Shown one piece after another: positions 1 through 40,365 of a stretch of DNA of 64,000 nucleotides. The DNA is from Cristatella mucedo (taxonomy: Eukaryota; Bryozoa; Phylactolaemata; Cristatellidae), in contig WPIO01000086.1 of the NCBI GenBank assembly GCA_009760855.2, forward strand, positions 502,501-566,500. Direction: 5' to 3'. Position numbers and translations under genes: made by a program. The notes under the pieces are model-generated. The model was given only the letters and a program-made list of their open reading frames with translations. It ran no database searches and had not been told where the DNA came from. Numbering within the stretch: the stretch's first letter is position 1; the number at the start of each line of letters is the position of its first letter.

Positions 1-671
1 ACTCAGCTCCTTTACCTGAACCTGAGCGTTGTTCTCAGCCGTTTGGGCTGAAGTTTCCGCAAACAAGCCGATTCTCTTTGCGATGGCTTTCCAAGCTGAT
101 GATCGGCAGCTGATTCAAATGATCGATTGGTCAAGTGCAGTCCGGCTCGCGAGTGAGCCGCCACAACCCGACAACTCAACAACGAGACTGGCAAGCTTAC
201 GATGTTTCGGTACTGCAGCAAGGCAGCTACGCGCATCGGCAACCAAAAAATGGAGCTAGCGTCTCGGGCAAAACCTTGTATGGCACTCAGAAACACTACA
301 GGCGACCATAAGTTCTGTATTTTTTAAATTAAGATGATAATACACTTTAAATTAAGATGATAATAATACACATACACACCTATGAAAAGTACATCGCTGT
401 CCAAACTGGAAGGAAACAACCAATTGGTTAGTTGCACAAATAGCATGCACCCTAGCAGTTTAAGCATAAGCAGGCTCAGGATGCTTTATTCAAGGGAATA
501 AAGCAAATGCTGTGAAGAACTTTAGGCTGACTTTTTTTTAGCACACATCCTGAAGAAACTGTAGACGTCCTAGACAACATTCGTTGGCTATCTGCCAGGC
601 GGCAATGCCGGTGGGTGCACTGAGACGGTGCGATGGCTGATATGCAGCGCTGCTGCTGTGCGACGCGATGG
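1..671. other. Unassigned intron or flank sequence
   Basis: No recognised exon or repeat apart from short AT-rich runs. A minus-strand frame at 1-105 ends in a possible donor (CAG/GTAAAG at about 17) but I could not match its translation to the ORP protein. Confidence 0.4.
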
Positions 672-2630
672 ATAATAATAATAATAATAATAATAACAAT
701 TAATGTACTTGATAAAGCGCCCTCAGAGAACTTAATCTAGTTCTAGGCGCTTCACATTTGCTGCAAAGGGAAATGCAATTGAATGGTAAGTAAAATCATG
801 CTTGAAAAACAAACAAAATGAATAGCATGGCTAGGGGTGACATGCACAGGGTCAGCATGCAAATGTGGTTAGTGGCAGCATGCACAGTGTCAGAACGCAT
901 AAGCACGTGAAGGACGAATCACAGGGACCCACTAAATGCTGTCCTAAATAGGTGTGTTTTTAGGTTCCTTTTAAATGTGGTCAGGTCAGGGGATGTTCTG
1001 ACGCAGGTCGGGAGGGAGTTCCAGGCTTTGGGAGCATACGAACTAAATGCACGGTCTCCAAAGGATTTGAGGTTTGTACGAGGTATTTCTAGACTGTTGG
1101 ATTCCGAAAAGCGGGTGGTACGATGCTTGGCCTGATGGGGGAGTATGTCGGAGAGATAGGCTGGAGCCATAGAATGAAGGAACCTAAAAGTGAGCGACAA
1201 AACCTTGAAGTCAATCCGTTGCTTGACTGGTAGCCAGTGCAGGTTGGCGAGAAGTGGAGTAATGTGGCAACTGCGCCGCTCACGACAGACAAGTCTAGCT
1301 GCAGAGTTTTGCACCAGCTGCAATCGCCTGATCGCACATGCTGGTAGGCCAGTGAGCAGTGAGTTGCAGAAGTCGAGACGAGATGTCACGAATGCATGGA
1401 CCAACTTAGACGTGGTATCCTTATCTAAACAAGCCCGAATTTTAGCAATGTTATGAAGCTGAAAATAGGCAGATTTGACCGTGGAGCTGATATGGTCGTC
1501 TAACGAGAGGTCGCTTTGGAATATGACACCTAGATTTCGAGCTGATTCGACAGGAGATATGCTGGCAGAGCCAATTTGGAGCGTCAGCCTTTCCAATTTC
1601 TGAATCACACTGGGTTTACTCGTAACTAGTAAGTTAGTTTTGTCATCGTTTAGTTTAAGAAAATGTGCTGCCATCCATGTGCAGATGTCATCAATGCATG
1701 CAGCAAGTGAGTTGAGAGAATTTGAGGCGCTCGAAGGCTGGGAGGGATCAAAGCAAAGGTACAACTGAGTGTCATCCGCATAGAAGTGAAAGCCTAGATC
1801 GTGCTTGGCAATCACATCAGCAAGAGGGAGAGTATAAACCGTGAAAAGAACCGGACCTAGCACGGAGCCCTGACGTACTCCATATTTCAGAGGTACTTCA
1901 GATTATCTTTGTCCATTCACGTCAATACTCTGGAGTCTCCCACTGAGATAGGACCTGAACTACTGCAGAGCAGTGCCAGTGATGCCCAAGCGAGATGAGA
2001 GGCGCTCTAGAAGAACTTTGTGATCGATGGTGTCAAAAGCTGCCGAAAGATCAAGCAAAACAAGCAGAGACACTCTACCCATGTCTGCATTCCTAAGTAG
2101 GTCGTTGTATACCCTAAGCAATGCTGACTCTGTGGAGTGATTAGCTCTAAAGCCGGACTGGAACTTACTAGCAAGGTGTGAGGTTTCGATATATGAGTTT
2201 AGCTGGTCTGCCACCACCCGTTCCAGTGTCTTTGATAGAAATGGTAGAAGGGAGACTGGGCGGTAGTTGCTCAAGTTCTCTTGGTCTAGTGTTGCTTTCT
2301 TGAGAGGCCTGACTACAGCTTTTTTGAAAGGTGCTGGGACATGACCTGAGGCTAATGACATATTAATGATATTAGTTATGCATGGCAGCAGCAGATCAAT
2401 GCAAAGTAGGAGCAGGACAGTGGGAATAGGGTCCAGAGGACTTGTTGTCTTCTTTGATTGCGAAACGAACTTTAGGAGTAGATCACTAGTGACCTGCTTA
2501 AATGCAGACATTGAGGTGCAGCCAGGAACCGAGGAACAGCATTCTAGTGGGGAGGTTGTCATCGCAGGGATGGATTCCCTGATCTTGTCCATTTTCTGCA
2601 CAAAGAATCGAGAGAAATGGATGCAGGCAG
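672..2630 (-). mobile_element. L2-A LINE copy, 5'-truncated, reverse transcriptase domain
   Basis: Reverse transcriptase of the L2/CR1 group. Going 3' to 5' on the plus strand: (AAT)n tail, 3' UTR, the C-terminal segment (FGDRAFSSYAPKAWNSLP), the catalytic [10 protein letters not shown] near 1780, QGSVLGP near 1860, LLDLSAAFDTIDH near 2030 and NYRPVSLLPF near 2250. The frame is broken around 1865-1960. No endonuclease domain is present. It lies in the intron after ORP exon 9, in the same orientation as the gene. Confidence 0.9.
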
Positions 2631-2721
2631 CTGCTTCGAGCCGTGCCCTGCCCCACAGTTGCGGCCACGCCGGCCGATGCATTGTGCAGGCGGCAGCAGG
2701 CCGAGATAGCGAGCAGCTCAC

Positions 2722-30676
<27,955 letters not shown>

Positions 30677-31790
30677 CTGCAGTTCAGCACACGGATTGAC
30701 ACGCACGTGTGAAGCCCCGAGTCGCGCCACCGCGGCCTCGCGATTCGTGGCAAAATAGCTATTGAAGCGAAGCACTCACGCACCGCGCAGGCGCTCGCTA
30801 GCGAACCACTGAAACTGCGGTCCAACTGAAAAGCTAGCTAGCAAGCTGCAAGCTAGCCGCCTGCGGCAAGCGCCTGGCCGCGGCTGCCACTGAAGCAAAC
30901 CGGGCGGGACGGCGGCGCCGAAAGTCGAGCAGTCCGTCAGTCTTCGGCGTCACTGACCTTGTCTGAACAGGCAGCTTGTTCGTCGGAACTCATTTAAAAC
31001 ACCCGGCAGATCGGCTGGCGCAGAAGTGCATCGCTGCCCCCGCAACGCGGCACGCCCAGGCAGCTGGCCAGGAAGTTCAAGGCACGGCCCGGTTTAGACA
31101 GGCCCCATTACACACACATCCTTCAGCCGTGACCTTCAGTCCTCGGAGGGGGAAGTTGCTGTGTGGGCGTGCCATACCCGCTGCCGGAATTGCTAGGATG
31201 GGTAGCCAAAGCCCTCCCCCCCCCCCCCCCGCCACCAGCAGTTAAATGTCAATTATTCACGTCTGCCGCTTAGTATCCACCAATTCCAGTCACTCGAACT
31301 TGTCTTCTTTCTTAGATAAGGCTAATGCTGCCTCTACATCGTCTATTTTTCATCATTTGTCGGCCTAACGCAGGCTATAACGACCTCTACGTTGTCTATT
31401 TCGGTTCCGTTTTAGGCTAACAAAGCGCTCGGGGCTGAGTGCTCTCATGCGTGAGAAGGAAGGGATACAACTTTACTTCTTGGATAGTAAGTAGGACAAG
31501 TGGGAAACGAAAAACAGCCGAATAATCAGGAGTGTCTTCAAGACGCGCCTACCTATTTTGCCGAGAAACAAATGGAAGGGGGACACTGACAATGAAGATA
31601 CGCGAATAGTGCGATTGCTTTTATTGATACGTACCCCAGACTCCTTAGTGACAGCAAAACCTCACCTTGGATTACCAGGATATATTCCTTCGCACGTCGG
31701 CGGCCACAGACATATGAGATAGGTAACCTCAGTACCTGGGCCTCATCGGACAAAGAACCAGAAATGGAAAGGGGCTATGCAAACGCCTCG
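30677..31790. promoter_or_regulatory. CpG-rich region upstream of ORP exon 1, possible promoter
   Basis: From about 30600 to 31110 the sequence is GC-rich with many CpG dinucleotides, in contrast to the AT-rich flanks. This is where a promoter or 5' non-coding exon of the ORP gene could lie. No TATA box or initiator can be assigned, so this is inference. A C-run lies at 31216-31231; 31240-31790 shows nothing recognisable. Confidence 0.4.
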
Positions 31791-31794
31791 ATAT

Positions 31795-31876
31795 CCTTTA
31801 TTGCAAGCGGTGGCGATGGCCATTAAGGCTCTTCTGCCGCCATACAAATGAGGCTGTTTAATCAGCTAATATTTAA
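31795..31876 (+). mobile_element. SINE-1, 3' part
   Basis: CCTTTATTGCAAGCGGTGGCGATGGCCATTAAGGCTCTTCTGCC followed by CAAATGAGGCTGTTTAATCAGCT; the tRNA-like head is missing. It abuts a SINE-2 copy. Confidence 0.85.
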
Positions 31877-31879
31877 AAA

Positions 31880-32025
31880 ATATATAATTCATTTATATAG
31901 CGCCCTAAGAGAACTTAATCTATATTTTCAGGCGCTTCACATATGCCTCGGGGCTCGAGCCCACGACCCCAGTCATACCTTGGTCGGGGCGAGCACCTTA
32001 ACCACTAGACCAAAACAGCTCGGCA
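31880..32025 (-). mobile_element. SINE-2 copy 3, well preserved
   Basis: Left: ATATAATTCATTTATATAGCGCC tail and AGAGAACTTAATCTATATTTTCAGGCGC; right: GGGCTCGAGCCC box B and CACCTTAACCACTAGACC box A (minus sense). Confidence 0.92.
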
Positions 32026-33238
32026 TTTTAATTTTATATTTATTTATTTATTGTCGGGCAATGTAGTAATGACCTGAAAGGTATTATGCTTAGTTAAAAA
32101 CTTACAAAAGTACGCAAGTATTATGCTTGAGCTTTACTTGCACGGCAAGTCGTATTTCCGTCCTGCTTCTATCCTGCTGCGATCTTCGCTAGGTTCGAAC
32201 CTCTGCTTGTTGTCCGATAATCACAACTCAATACTGATCCGCTACAATGCCCTGAAGAAAATTATGTACCGCTAGATTGATGTTCGTTAATAAGAAAGTG
32301 TTTAAAAGTAATTTTGAAATACAATGGGATTTTTTTACTGGATAGATTTTGAAGGATTTACTGATAGCTCTAAGCTTGTCTGTCAGTTAAGCAGGCTCAC
32401 CAGCTAGGTCAGTGGACTCTCAGGCCTACCATCCAAAGGCAAATTGGAGTTTTCCGTGATCTTTCACTGGTGTGGTGCATGCCAATTTTCATAAAAGACC
32501 AGTGGTTTGCGCAGCAAATGTAATGTGCCTACAGAGAGATTGAGTTTTCTCAGGGCGTTATAGCATATGCATAATAATTACTATTGTTAACTGGGAAAGA
32601 AAAGGAGTTAAGCCGGCAGATTATAGATATACCTGTCGTAGACAACAACGAAAAACAACCAACAAAGGAAGCCACGTAGTGCCACACTGCCAAAACTCAA
32701 CAGAAACGTCCCATAGGACAAACTCTACAGCATTGAAGAGATTGAATAATGTGCTCATGAGCTTCATGCTGTCTAAACTCAGCAAATGCCACACTTATGA
32801 CAGGTCAGAAACAGAAAGAGACTGAAAGTAAGATTGAAGTACTTCATGGCCCGATATGGATTGCTTGTACGACAGTAGGCGGGCTCACCGTCTCGGCTGG
32901 GCTCACCACTGTGTCAGCAGACACTCAGACCCGCATTGTAATGAACACTGAAATAACCAATGGTTTTTTATTTGCAAAACTTAGTTACGACATGGTTTGC
33001 ATAATGCCTTGGGATAAGCAAATCTCTTTGAGGCACTGCACATAGACTTTAAAGGAAGCATACCAACTGATTAGCCTCCTATCCCAGTTAAAGATTAGAT
33101 GTCGACGTCGCTCTCCACCCCTACGAGCTTTAAGTACAGGGGTGCCCCTGGGATATGCTCTCGACCCATATCTTAACAATTTGTATTTGCTCTCTCTTGC
33201 TGACATAATCGCCTAGCACAATCTAGGTTTTCCTTTTT
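32026..33238. other. Intergenic, unassigned, with an L2-A 3' scrap
   Basis: An L2-A 3' terminal scrap is recognisable at about 32505-32580 (GCAGCAAATGTAATGTGCC, GAGATTGAGTTTTCTCAGGG). Nothing else seen. Confidence 0.5.
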
Positions 33239-33405
33239 ATGCAGGCCTAGGGGTAAGGTGCTCGAAATTCACGACCAAGTCAAAGGTTTGATTTCTGCAG
33301 AGGGCAATCCTTTATTACCCTCTGCGAAAATTGGTGGTCGAAGCCGTTAAGGCTCTTCTGCTTTACATAAAAGAGGTTTTTTCAAATCAGCTAACCTTGT
33401 CTTTT
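33239..33405 (+). mobile_element. SINE-1 copy
   Basis: GGGGTAAGGTGCTCGAAATTCACGACC head, box-B remnant GGTTTGATTTCTG, then ATCCTTTATTAC...GCCGTTAAGGCTCTTCTGC and the AATCAGCTAACC end. Confidence 0.85.
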
Positions 33406-34625
33406 CGCATCAGTACCTGTACGTTGATCCCACCCTGTCTTTCACCCCTGCAAACTCTCCGAGCCCCTTCCCGTATGTAGTGCTGACGTTTGTACTTGGA
33501 TATGGCTACGAAAGCGCTTAGGCATGAGTTAGAGGCACACCACTGAAATGCTTCTGTTAGCCAAATTACCCGCCCCACCCAAAGCTCAAAGGTTGATGCT
33601 CGGTTTACTAGACAGGTGAAAGCAAATTTCAAATCATCGGGTACAACAGCTTCGATCAAGCCCTATAAAAGATGATTCGTAATGAGATGACAGCTTGTAG
33701 AATAGTATTAAGTATATCCGGTAGTGGAGCTGGAACGTGGTTTGGATTATTTCCCAGGTGTACTTTGGTTCGCACATCAGAGAGACAGCCGATGAACAAC
33801 GCCAACAATGTATTCTACTACTCACAGAGCAGAGGGAGCACGACTTCACTCGCCCCTCTCTCCCACTCTAGTCTCCTCTCCTCGGCTCCGGCTGTGTCTT
33901 CGCCGACCCCAATGATGAATCCACCATCGGGTTATCGGCCGGCGTCAACGCCTCATTAGAAGCGGACCACAGCTGTGCACAGGCCCCTCTCGAGGATGCT
34001 CCCACCAGCTGTTGAGGAAAGGAGTGGTACCAGCCCGCCTGCAATCGAACTACACCAGGTACAGTTATCCGAGCAGGACATTGCACTTCCATAGTTATGA
34101 GCTAGAAGTTGTAAGTCAACGTGCTTCCTTTCACATTCTTGGCTATTGTGCACCCGACGACTATTTGGAGAGAACTCAATTTATCGCAAGGATCATCAAG
34201 ATACTGCAGGCAGTGTCGAAGGGTATAATCGCGTAGAGCATCTAAGGGATAGCCCGACGACGCCATTTATAAGCGATGCCGATATTCTAACTAGTGCAAA
34301 CTATCTGCTTGAGCGACTGCAAAGGCTGTGAAGGGTTCACGTTTTGAACAAATATCTTAAGTGGTCGGTAGCTACTGAAGAGCAGCGGCCATCAAAAAAT
34401 CGAGGTGAACGCAGCCTATTACAATGAAGCCATGCCTAATTGTTTTTAATTAAAATTATTTTATAATGATTGTAGCTTATTTATAACTACTATCTAAGCA
34501 TTATAACATAAATATCATGAGACTTGCTTCAGGCAACCACATTTTTGGCGTGTGTAAATACTGACGACTGTACATACCTGTACATATATATGTAAATATT
34601 TATTTACGTATGTATTTATACTGGC
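33406..34625. other. Intergenic, unassigned
   Basis: No gene or repeat recognised; open frames here are short and overlap on both strands. Confidence 0.4.
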
Positions 34626-35277
34626 ATATGCAATCAGGCGCTCACAGCTGGTGCAACACTCTGTAGCTAGGCTTGTCTGTCGTGAGCGTCGCAGTTGCCA
34701 CATCATACTACTTGTTGCCGACCTGCACGGGCTACCAGTCAAGCAACGGATCAACCTCAAGGTTTTGTCGCTCAATTTTAGGTCACTTCATTCTTTGGCT
34801 CCAGCCTGTCTCTCAGATCTACTCTCCCACGAGGCCGTCGTATCACCCGCTTTTCGGAATTTAACTGTTTACCAGTACCTCTTACAAACCTCAAATTCTT
34901 TGGAGACCGTGCATTCAGTTCGTATGCTCCCAAAGACTGGAACTCACTCCCGACTTGCGTCACAACATCCCATGACTTGACCACATTTAAAAAGAACTTA
35001 AAAACACACCTTTTTAGGACAGCATTTAGTGGGTCTCTGTGATTCGTCCTTTACGTGCTTATGCGTTCTGACACTGTGCATGCTGCCACTAACCACATTT
35101 GCATGCTGACCCTGTGCATGTCACCCCTAACCACGTTATTCATGTTGTTTACCAAGCATGATATTACTCACTATTCAATCGCTTTTCCCTGTGCAGCAAA
35201 TGTAAAACGCCTAGAAAGAGATTGAGTTCTCTGAGGGCGTTTTATCAAGTGGATCTAATCTATTATTATTATTATGT
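34626..35277 (+). mobile_element. L2-A LINE 3' copy
   Basis: Plus-sense codons from CAATCAGGCGCTCACAGCTGG through GTGAGCGTCGCAGTTGCCACATC to the 3' UTR and (ATT)n tail. Several frame breaks. Confidence 0.93.
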
Positions 35278-35560
35278 GTATATAAAGTAGAGACATAGAA
35301 TGGCAGATACCTAGAGGTAACATGCACCTCAGATTATGTCTCATCAGCCTTGACATGTTATAGCGGAGCCTCGACATGATATAGCAGGCGCGCTCGTGCC
35401 TAGCTCTGACTGTGTTGGCTACTTACCCGTTGGTGTTGCTGCCTCGTTTTGAGATCCCCTAATGGTGGACTAGCCAATCGGTCGTTGCTAGCGACAAAAT
35501 GCATGCAGGAAGCCATATACTAGACGAGTTTTTTTGGCGAAGATATGGGCTGCCCTTTTT

Positions 35561-35564
<4 letters not shown>

Positions 35565-35645
<81 letters not shown>
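35565..35645. repeat. (CT)n microsatellite
   Basis: About 80 bp of CT dinucleotides. Confidence 0.95.
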
Positions 35646-35646
<1 letters not shown>

Positions 35647-35924
35647 CCCGTTCCCTCTCACCTTCTCTTGCTCGCAATCTTACGAAAACGCGTGCTCATA
35701 CCAGCACGTTCAACGGCAGAAAATTCAATCTGGTCGAAGATAGGTTTGAAAGAATTTCTGGTTTCAGAAAGTCTATGTGGCAGATGACTAGCTTGATGTT
35801 GCCTATTATTTAATGTCTGAAACTTAAGATCTACTAATACAAATAGATATATATATTTTTTAGATATAACTTGAGCAACTAACTTTCAGCATCAGTAGCC
35901 CACACCTCCAATTCTCTCACTGGT

Positions 35925-36055
35925 TTGTCCCAGTGGTTAAGGTGCTCGTCCGACCAAGGTCGGGCCGAGGTCTTGGGCTCGAGCCCCATGGCATATGTGA
36001 ATTGCCTGCATAGAGATTAGGTTCTCTTAAGGAGCTACACAAGTGAGATATTTTT
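35925..36055 (+). mobile_element. SINE-2 copy 4
   Basis: GGTTTGTCCCAGTGGTTAAGGTGCTCG head (box A), GGGCTCGAGCCC box B, then GCATATGTGAATTGCCTGCATAGAGATTAGGTTCTCTTAAGG, the L2-A-like tail. Confidence 0.9.
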
Positions 36056-36590
36056 CCCAATACAAGAAAGGAAACACGAAAACCTTAGTAAAGCAGAAAA
36101 AACCGCAGCCATGGAGTTTGAAAAAGATGCCAGTAAGCGTCAGGAGGCGCAGTAGAAGAAACTATCTCGAGATCAAAGTTTTGCAAGTGGAGGGCTAATT
36201 GTGTAGGGAAAACAGAGTGATCTATCTGTCACCAACCCAAGGAGGTAGGCGTTAAATTTTTAATTTGAAAGCGTTGGTAGCGTCGAAGCAGTGAGTTGAA
36301 AGTCGGCTTGTAGGTCACAGGCGACGGAGACAATTGTCTCAAAAGAGATGAGACTCTCTTTGACAAATCTGTATAGGTCTATTGAAACAGGATTAATGCC
36401 GTTCTTGACTCCTCACGGTACAGGTTTTCCAGATAACAGGAGCTAAGAACGCCAACCATATCAAATCGCATAAGGAAATATGTGCATTCCAAATCAGCCA
36501 GATTCTGCCAGTGCTTGAGGTTATTAGTATTTCCTGAATTATAATGATTAGGAACCAGATGTCAATCTATAATTTAGCCTGCGTCAAAAG
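36056..36590. other. Intergenic, unassigned
   Basis: No gene or repeat recognised. Confidence 0.4.
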
Positions 36591-36757
36591 CACGTTAAAC
36601 ATGATTCGTTTGTGTAGTGCCATACGAGATATTACTCTGCATCCAGATATTTCATATTCAATCGGCTTCCTTTGCAGAAATTGTAAAGCACATAGAAAAA
36701 GATTGAGTTCTTTGAGGGTGCTTTATCAAAGGTATTATTACTATTATTATTATATGC
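36591..36757 (+). mobile_element. L2-A LINE 3' end fragment
   Basis: GATATTACTCTGCATCCAG, CAATCGGCTTCCTTTGCAG and GATTGAGTTCTTTGAGGGTG with an ATT tail. Confidence 0.85.
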
Positions 36758-36832
36758 CTCAGGGCTGAAGCCCACGACCTCAGTGATCAGAGCTCACCAC
36801 TGTAACCCCTGGACCAAACCAGGGTGTTTCAT
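36758..36832 (-). mobile_element. SINE-2 partial copy
   Basis: TATGCCTCAGGGCTGAAGCCCACGACC and TGTAACCCCTGGACCAAACCAG: head half only, joined directly to the L2-A tail on its left. Confidence 0.8.
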
Positions 36833-37240
36833 GAGATAGTTATTTAGTTATAGTACAGGCTCAGAGGAAGTTGCATACTATGGCTGGTGCTGTCCAAATT
36901 TGGCCCTCTGTGACTGACGAATTAACAGCTCTATACAAGGGCTTTGATAAGTCATGGGCATTCGCGATAGCTGTACTGCACTGCTACTGTCGGTATACCT
37001 GTGTGTAACTCGGAGCCGTATCTAAGACTCGGTAGCTGCTCTTCAAGTTTCAAGTTCCATCTGTATTTGGCAAGTATTCGCAAGAAACAACATCCACTGT
37101 GGTGTTGGCAGCGATTGTGGCAGAGGTTTCTAATTCAGAGCCGCTATGGTACTTTTTTTAATTCACAGGAATGAAAAAATTCGGTGGCTCTAGTTTGACA
37201 AGGACCGCACTCGAAAAATTTCGGACTTCTTTTACAAGAG
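36833..37240. other. Intergenic, unassigned
   Basis: No gene or repeat recognised. Confidence 0.4.
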
Positions 37241-38285
37241 GCAAGGTCTGTGCTTGGTTCACTTATTTTCACAACTTAAACACTTAGTCCACTGTGATTT
37301 TCACAACCTACTGCCGTATGTAATGTCATGCACGATCCATGCGAGCATTCGTTTCTGTGCTGATAAAACACAGCCGTACCTGTGGTTTGAGGCCTCGCTG
37401 CCTTCAAGCAATTCAAAATCTCTTAACTTCCTTGCTCCACGTATTTCTCACTAGGTAAGGTGGTTGCTTTTCACGACCTCGGGCCGAGGTCGTGGGTTCA
37501 AATCCTACGTTGGGTGATTCTCCATCGCCGCTGCAAGCGGTGGTGATAGCCATAAAGGCTCTTCTGTCGGTTTACAAAAGAGGATGTTGAATCAGCTGGT
37601 ATTATTTATTATTCTCATTATTTCTGACATTTGCATGTGGATGGCAACAGTCTTTCTCAAATTAAACCACGATAAAACTAACTTAATGGTTACGGGCAGA
37701 CCTAGAGTTGCTCAGAAATTGAATACCAACCCTCAAATGAGCTCTGCCAGACTATCTCCTGTACCATCTACTTGCAATCTTAGCGTCTTTTTCCAAAGTG
37801 ACCTTTCACTGGACGATCACATCATCTCCACTTTAAAGTCTACCGACTCGCTGCTAGGTAATATTGCAAACATGCGGGCCTTCTTAGACTGCAATGCCAC
37901 ATCAAAGTTGGTTCGTGCATTCTGTTGATTATCCTTTGCAATACGATGCTTTCAGTTGGATCAAAACTCTGCAGCTACGGTTTTCTGTCATGAATGCTGC
38001 CATTGCCACGTTACACGACTCCTCACTGACCTGCACCGATAGTTCAAGATTTTTCGCTTTAAGTTTATTCATTCTCTTTCACCGGCCTACCTATTCAAAC
38101 TATAGCCTTTTCTTCCCATTCTGGCCAGGCATCGCATCACTCCTCTATTCTGGCTCAAGTCGTTTAACAATGCTTCTAACCATCAATTGACATGCTCCCT
38201 TGGCAACAAGTGTTCAGTGCCAAGGAAGACATTTAGTACTCTGAGGATGCTATACAAATGTGTTACTATTAGTGTAATTACAAGT
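37241..38285 (+). mobile_element. L2-A-related LINE copy, diverged, split by a SINE-1
   Basis: RT-region remnant (GCTGATAAAACACAGCCGTACCTGTGG ... LNFLAP) to 37448, then from 37626 ATTTGCATGTGGATGGCAAC through the coding end (SLDDHIISTLKS) and 3' UTR near 38280. The gap holds SINE-1. Confidence 0.85.
37449..37618 (+). mobile_element. SINE-1 insertion with target duplication
   Basis: About 170 bp: CACTAGGTAAGGTGGTTGC head, box B GGTTCAAATCC, the hairpin-forming CATCGCCGCTGCAAGCGGTGGTGAT stretch, AAGGCTCTTCTG and an AT-rich end. Flanked by TATTTCT at 37442-37448 and 37619-37625 (7-bp duplication) inside an L2-A copy. Confidence 0.92.
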
Positions 38286-38329
38286 AGATATAAAGTCGAC
38301 AATGCCCTATGCACTTTACACGGTTCACA

Positions 38330-38455
38330 ACAATATTCATGGCCCTCCTTTTAGGAATGTATCCACACTCTCGCTAATTTATTGGCCGAGTATAAGCCAA
38401 GCTTCCATTTTTATGCAGATGACGCTCAGCTGTTTTTCTGCATTGATCCTTTCTG
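38330..38455 (+). mobile_element. L2-A-related LINE scrap
   Basis: CTTCCATTTTTATGCAGATGACGCTCAGCTG matches the FYADDTQL coding stretch. Confidence 0.7.
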
Positions 38456-38624
38456 TCCTCCGTGACCTGAGATTCTCAGAACTCAATCGTCCTGTATTTC
38501 CGACATTCGCATTCGGTTGTTAGCTAAGTTTATGAAACTCTTGGCTTAGCAAACCAAGTGCCACTTACAAACTCCAGGAAGTATCACCGCAGCAAAAATC
38601 GGCTCACCCAGCACAGGCTGACTT

Positions 38625-38785
38625 AGCCCAGTGGTAAGGTGCTCGAAATTCATGGCTTCGAGGGTCGTGAGTTCGAGTCCTGCAGCAGGCAGTTCTAATT
38701 TCCAGCTGCAAGTTTGGTAATAGCCTTTAAGGTTCTTCAGCCTTCATATAAATGAGGCTGTTCAATCAGGTAACCTTGTATAGCC
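38625..38785 (+). mobile_element. SINE-1 copy
   Basis: CTTAGCCCAGTGGTAAGGTGC box A, GAGTTCGAGTCCTGC box B, TAATAGCCTTTAAGGTTCTTCAGCC and GAGGCTGTTCAATCAGG end. Confidence 0.9.
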
Positions 38786-38879
38786 ACTTTTAAGGATATG
38801 TAGGTTCCCACTTACCCAAATGACCTTTTGCTAAATGACCACATCTAACCAAAGTCTGCGCACTTTTAGCTTTGGCAGT

Positions 38880-38969
38880 AATTAGGTAAAAATTGAATTC
38901 GCGCTCAAATAAGGAAACCTCGGCCAAATTAGTACATGCGATTGTGCAATCCAGGCTTGAAATACGCAA

Positions 38970-39057
<88 letters not shown>

Positions 39058-39545
39058 AAAGGTCTCCCTGCCTGAGCAAGCTTACAGCTGGTGCAGAGGA
39101 TGGCATTCTTGGTTGCCTGTCTAGAATGTTGCTGGTGCTGCATTACAGAAACACTTCTCTGCGACCTGCGCTGGCTTCCCCGTGGTGAAGAATATCGACT
39201 TTAGGGTGCTTTCACTCTCTTTCAGCTTCTTCCCTTCGCATGGCTCACTCCTCTGACTCTGCTTGCTTAGCAGTACGTGTATACAACGCCGAATCTTTCG
39301 GAGACCGTACCTCCGGTACTAATGATCTACAAAGTGAAGCTCTCTACTGACAGTCGATACAAATTTTAAAGCGCACCTAAGAAACCGCATGTCACTCACA
39401 GCACGTGCTTCATCTATGTGAATAACCGCTCATGTATATTGCAGCCGTGGTTATTATTTTTTAGCCGGTACGAAGCTCCGCGAAAAGAGACGTGGCTCTC
39501 TCAGGATGCTATACATACACCGTAGAGATTGTAATTATTAACATT
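38880..39545 (+). mobile_element. L2-A-related LINE fragment with (CT)n
   Basis: Diverged coding end (AAATTAGTACATGCGATTGTG, ACAGCTGGTGCAGAGG, CTGCGCTGGCTTCCC) interrupted by a (CT)n tract at 38972-39054; 3' end near GAGACGTGGCTCTCTCAGGATGC. Confidence 0.75.
38972..39054. repeat. (CT)n microsatellite
   Basis: About 83 bp of CT dinucleotides inside a LINE fragment. Confidence 0.95.
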
Positions 39546-40365
39546 ATTAATCGCATGGTCAACTAACAGGCCAACAGTTAGATTCATTAAACCAAGCACG
39601 CCGTGATTGCAGATCATGCCACTTTCGATTGGCCGCCTGATAAACCTACTTTTCCCGAGAAGTCAAAGTACGATGCATGAGTAGATAGGTACAATTATAG
39701 ACAGCACAGGATATTTGGAACAAGCAACAGATATAAAAAAGGGGACGTGCTGCACTTGCAAGAGACCATCTGCATACATGGTGATACCAACCATTAAATA
39801 CTAAAGCCAATATCCTCAACACTATGCCAAAAAGATAACCAAAAACGTATTCCTTTAATGTAAATATAAACATTTGCCGGCGACCATGTTGAACAGCCTG
39901 ATACGAGCACTGTGCCCACAGCGGATCCGACATTGTTGCATGAAAAAACAACGCAGTATTAGCTGGCGTCTACTGGTTACCTATAGTAAACTGCGATCGG
40001 CACCGAATACTCATAGAATCCCTGCGCCCGAGGAAGGTGCCAGAGACAGACAGCGACGGTGCTACGTCCGCTAATTAAAGGCTAAAATTGCATTCGTTGA
40101 CTTTCGGACCCATCCGCTTCTTTCCTCTAGTGGCTGAGCCCGAGTCTGACAGCAGTGCACCGGACACACAGCAGCATTTCACTGAGCAGCCAGAGAGGCA
40201 CATAAAAGACCAGGCAGCCTCAAAGCCAGCCCACGTCCAGCTGCACAGCAATAGCCAAACGAACATGTCACATTTTGCACCTAAAATTCACATTTCTTTG
40301 ACTATTTTGTTTGTACACTTGTGCTGGAGCAAGTTTGACCGTCATCACGGCACACCAGCACGAGA
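39546..40365. other. Intergenic, unassigned
   Basis: A plus-strand frame at 40088-40369 follows a good acceptor-like CTTCTTTCCTCTAG at 40129 but resembles no protein I know; left unassigned. Confidence 0.35.

Noticed and set aside
1-105. A tenth ORP exon ending at CAG/GTAAAG near position 17
   Set aside because: The minus-strand translation does not resemble the segment expected between the FFAT motif and the ORD domain, and no acceptor was found.
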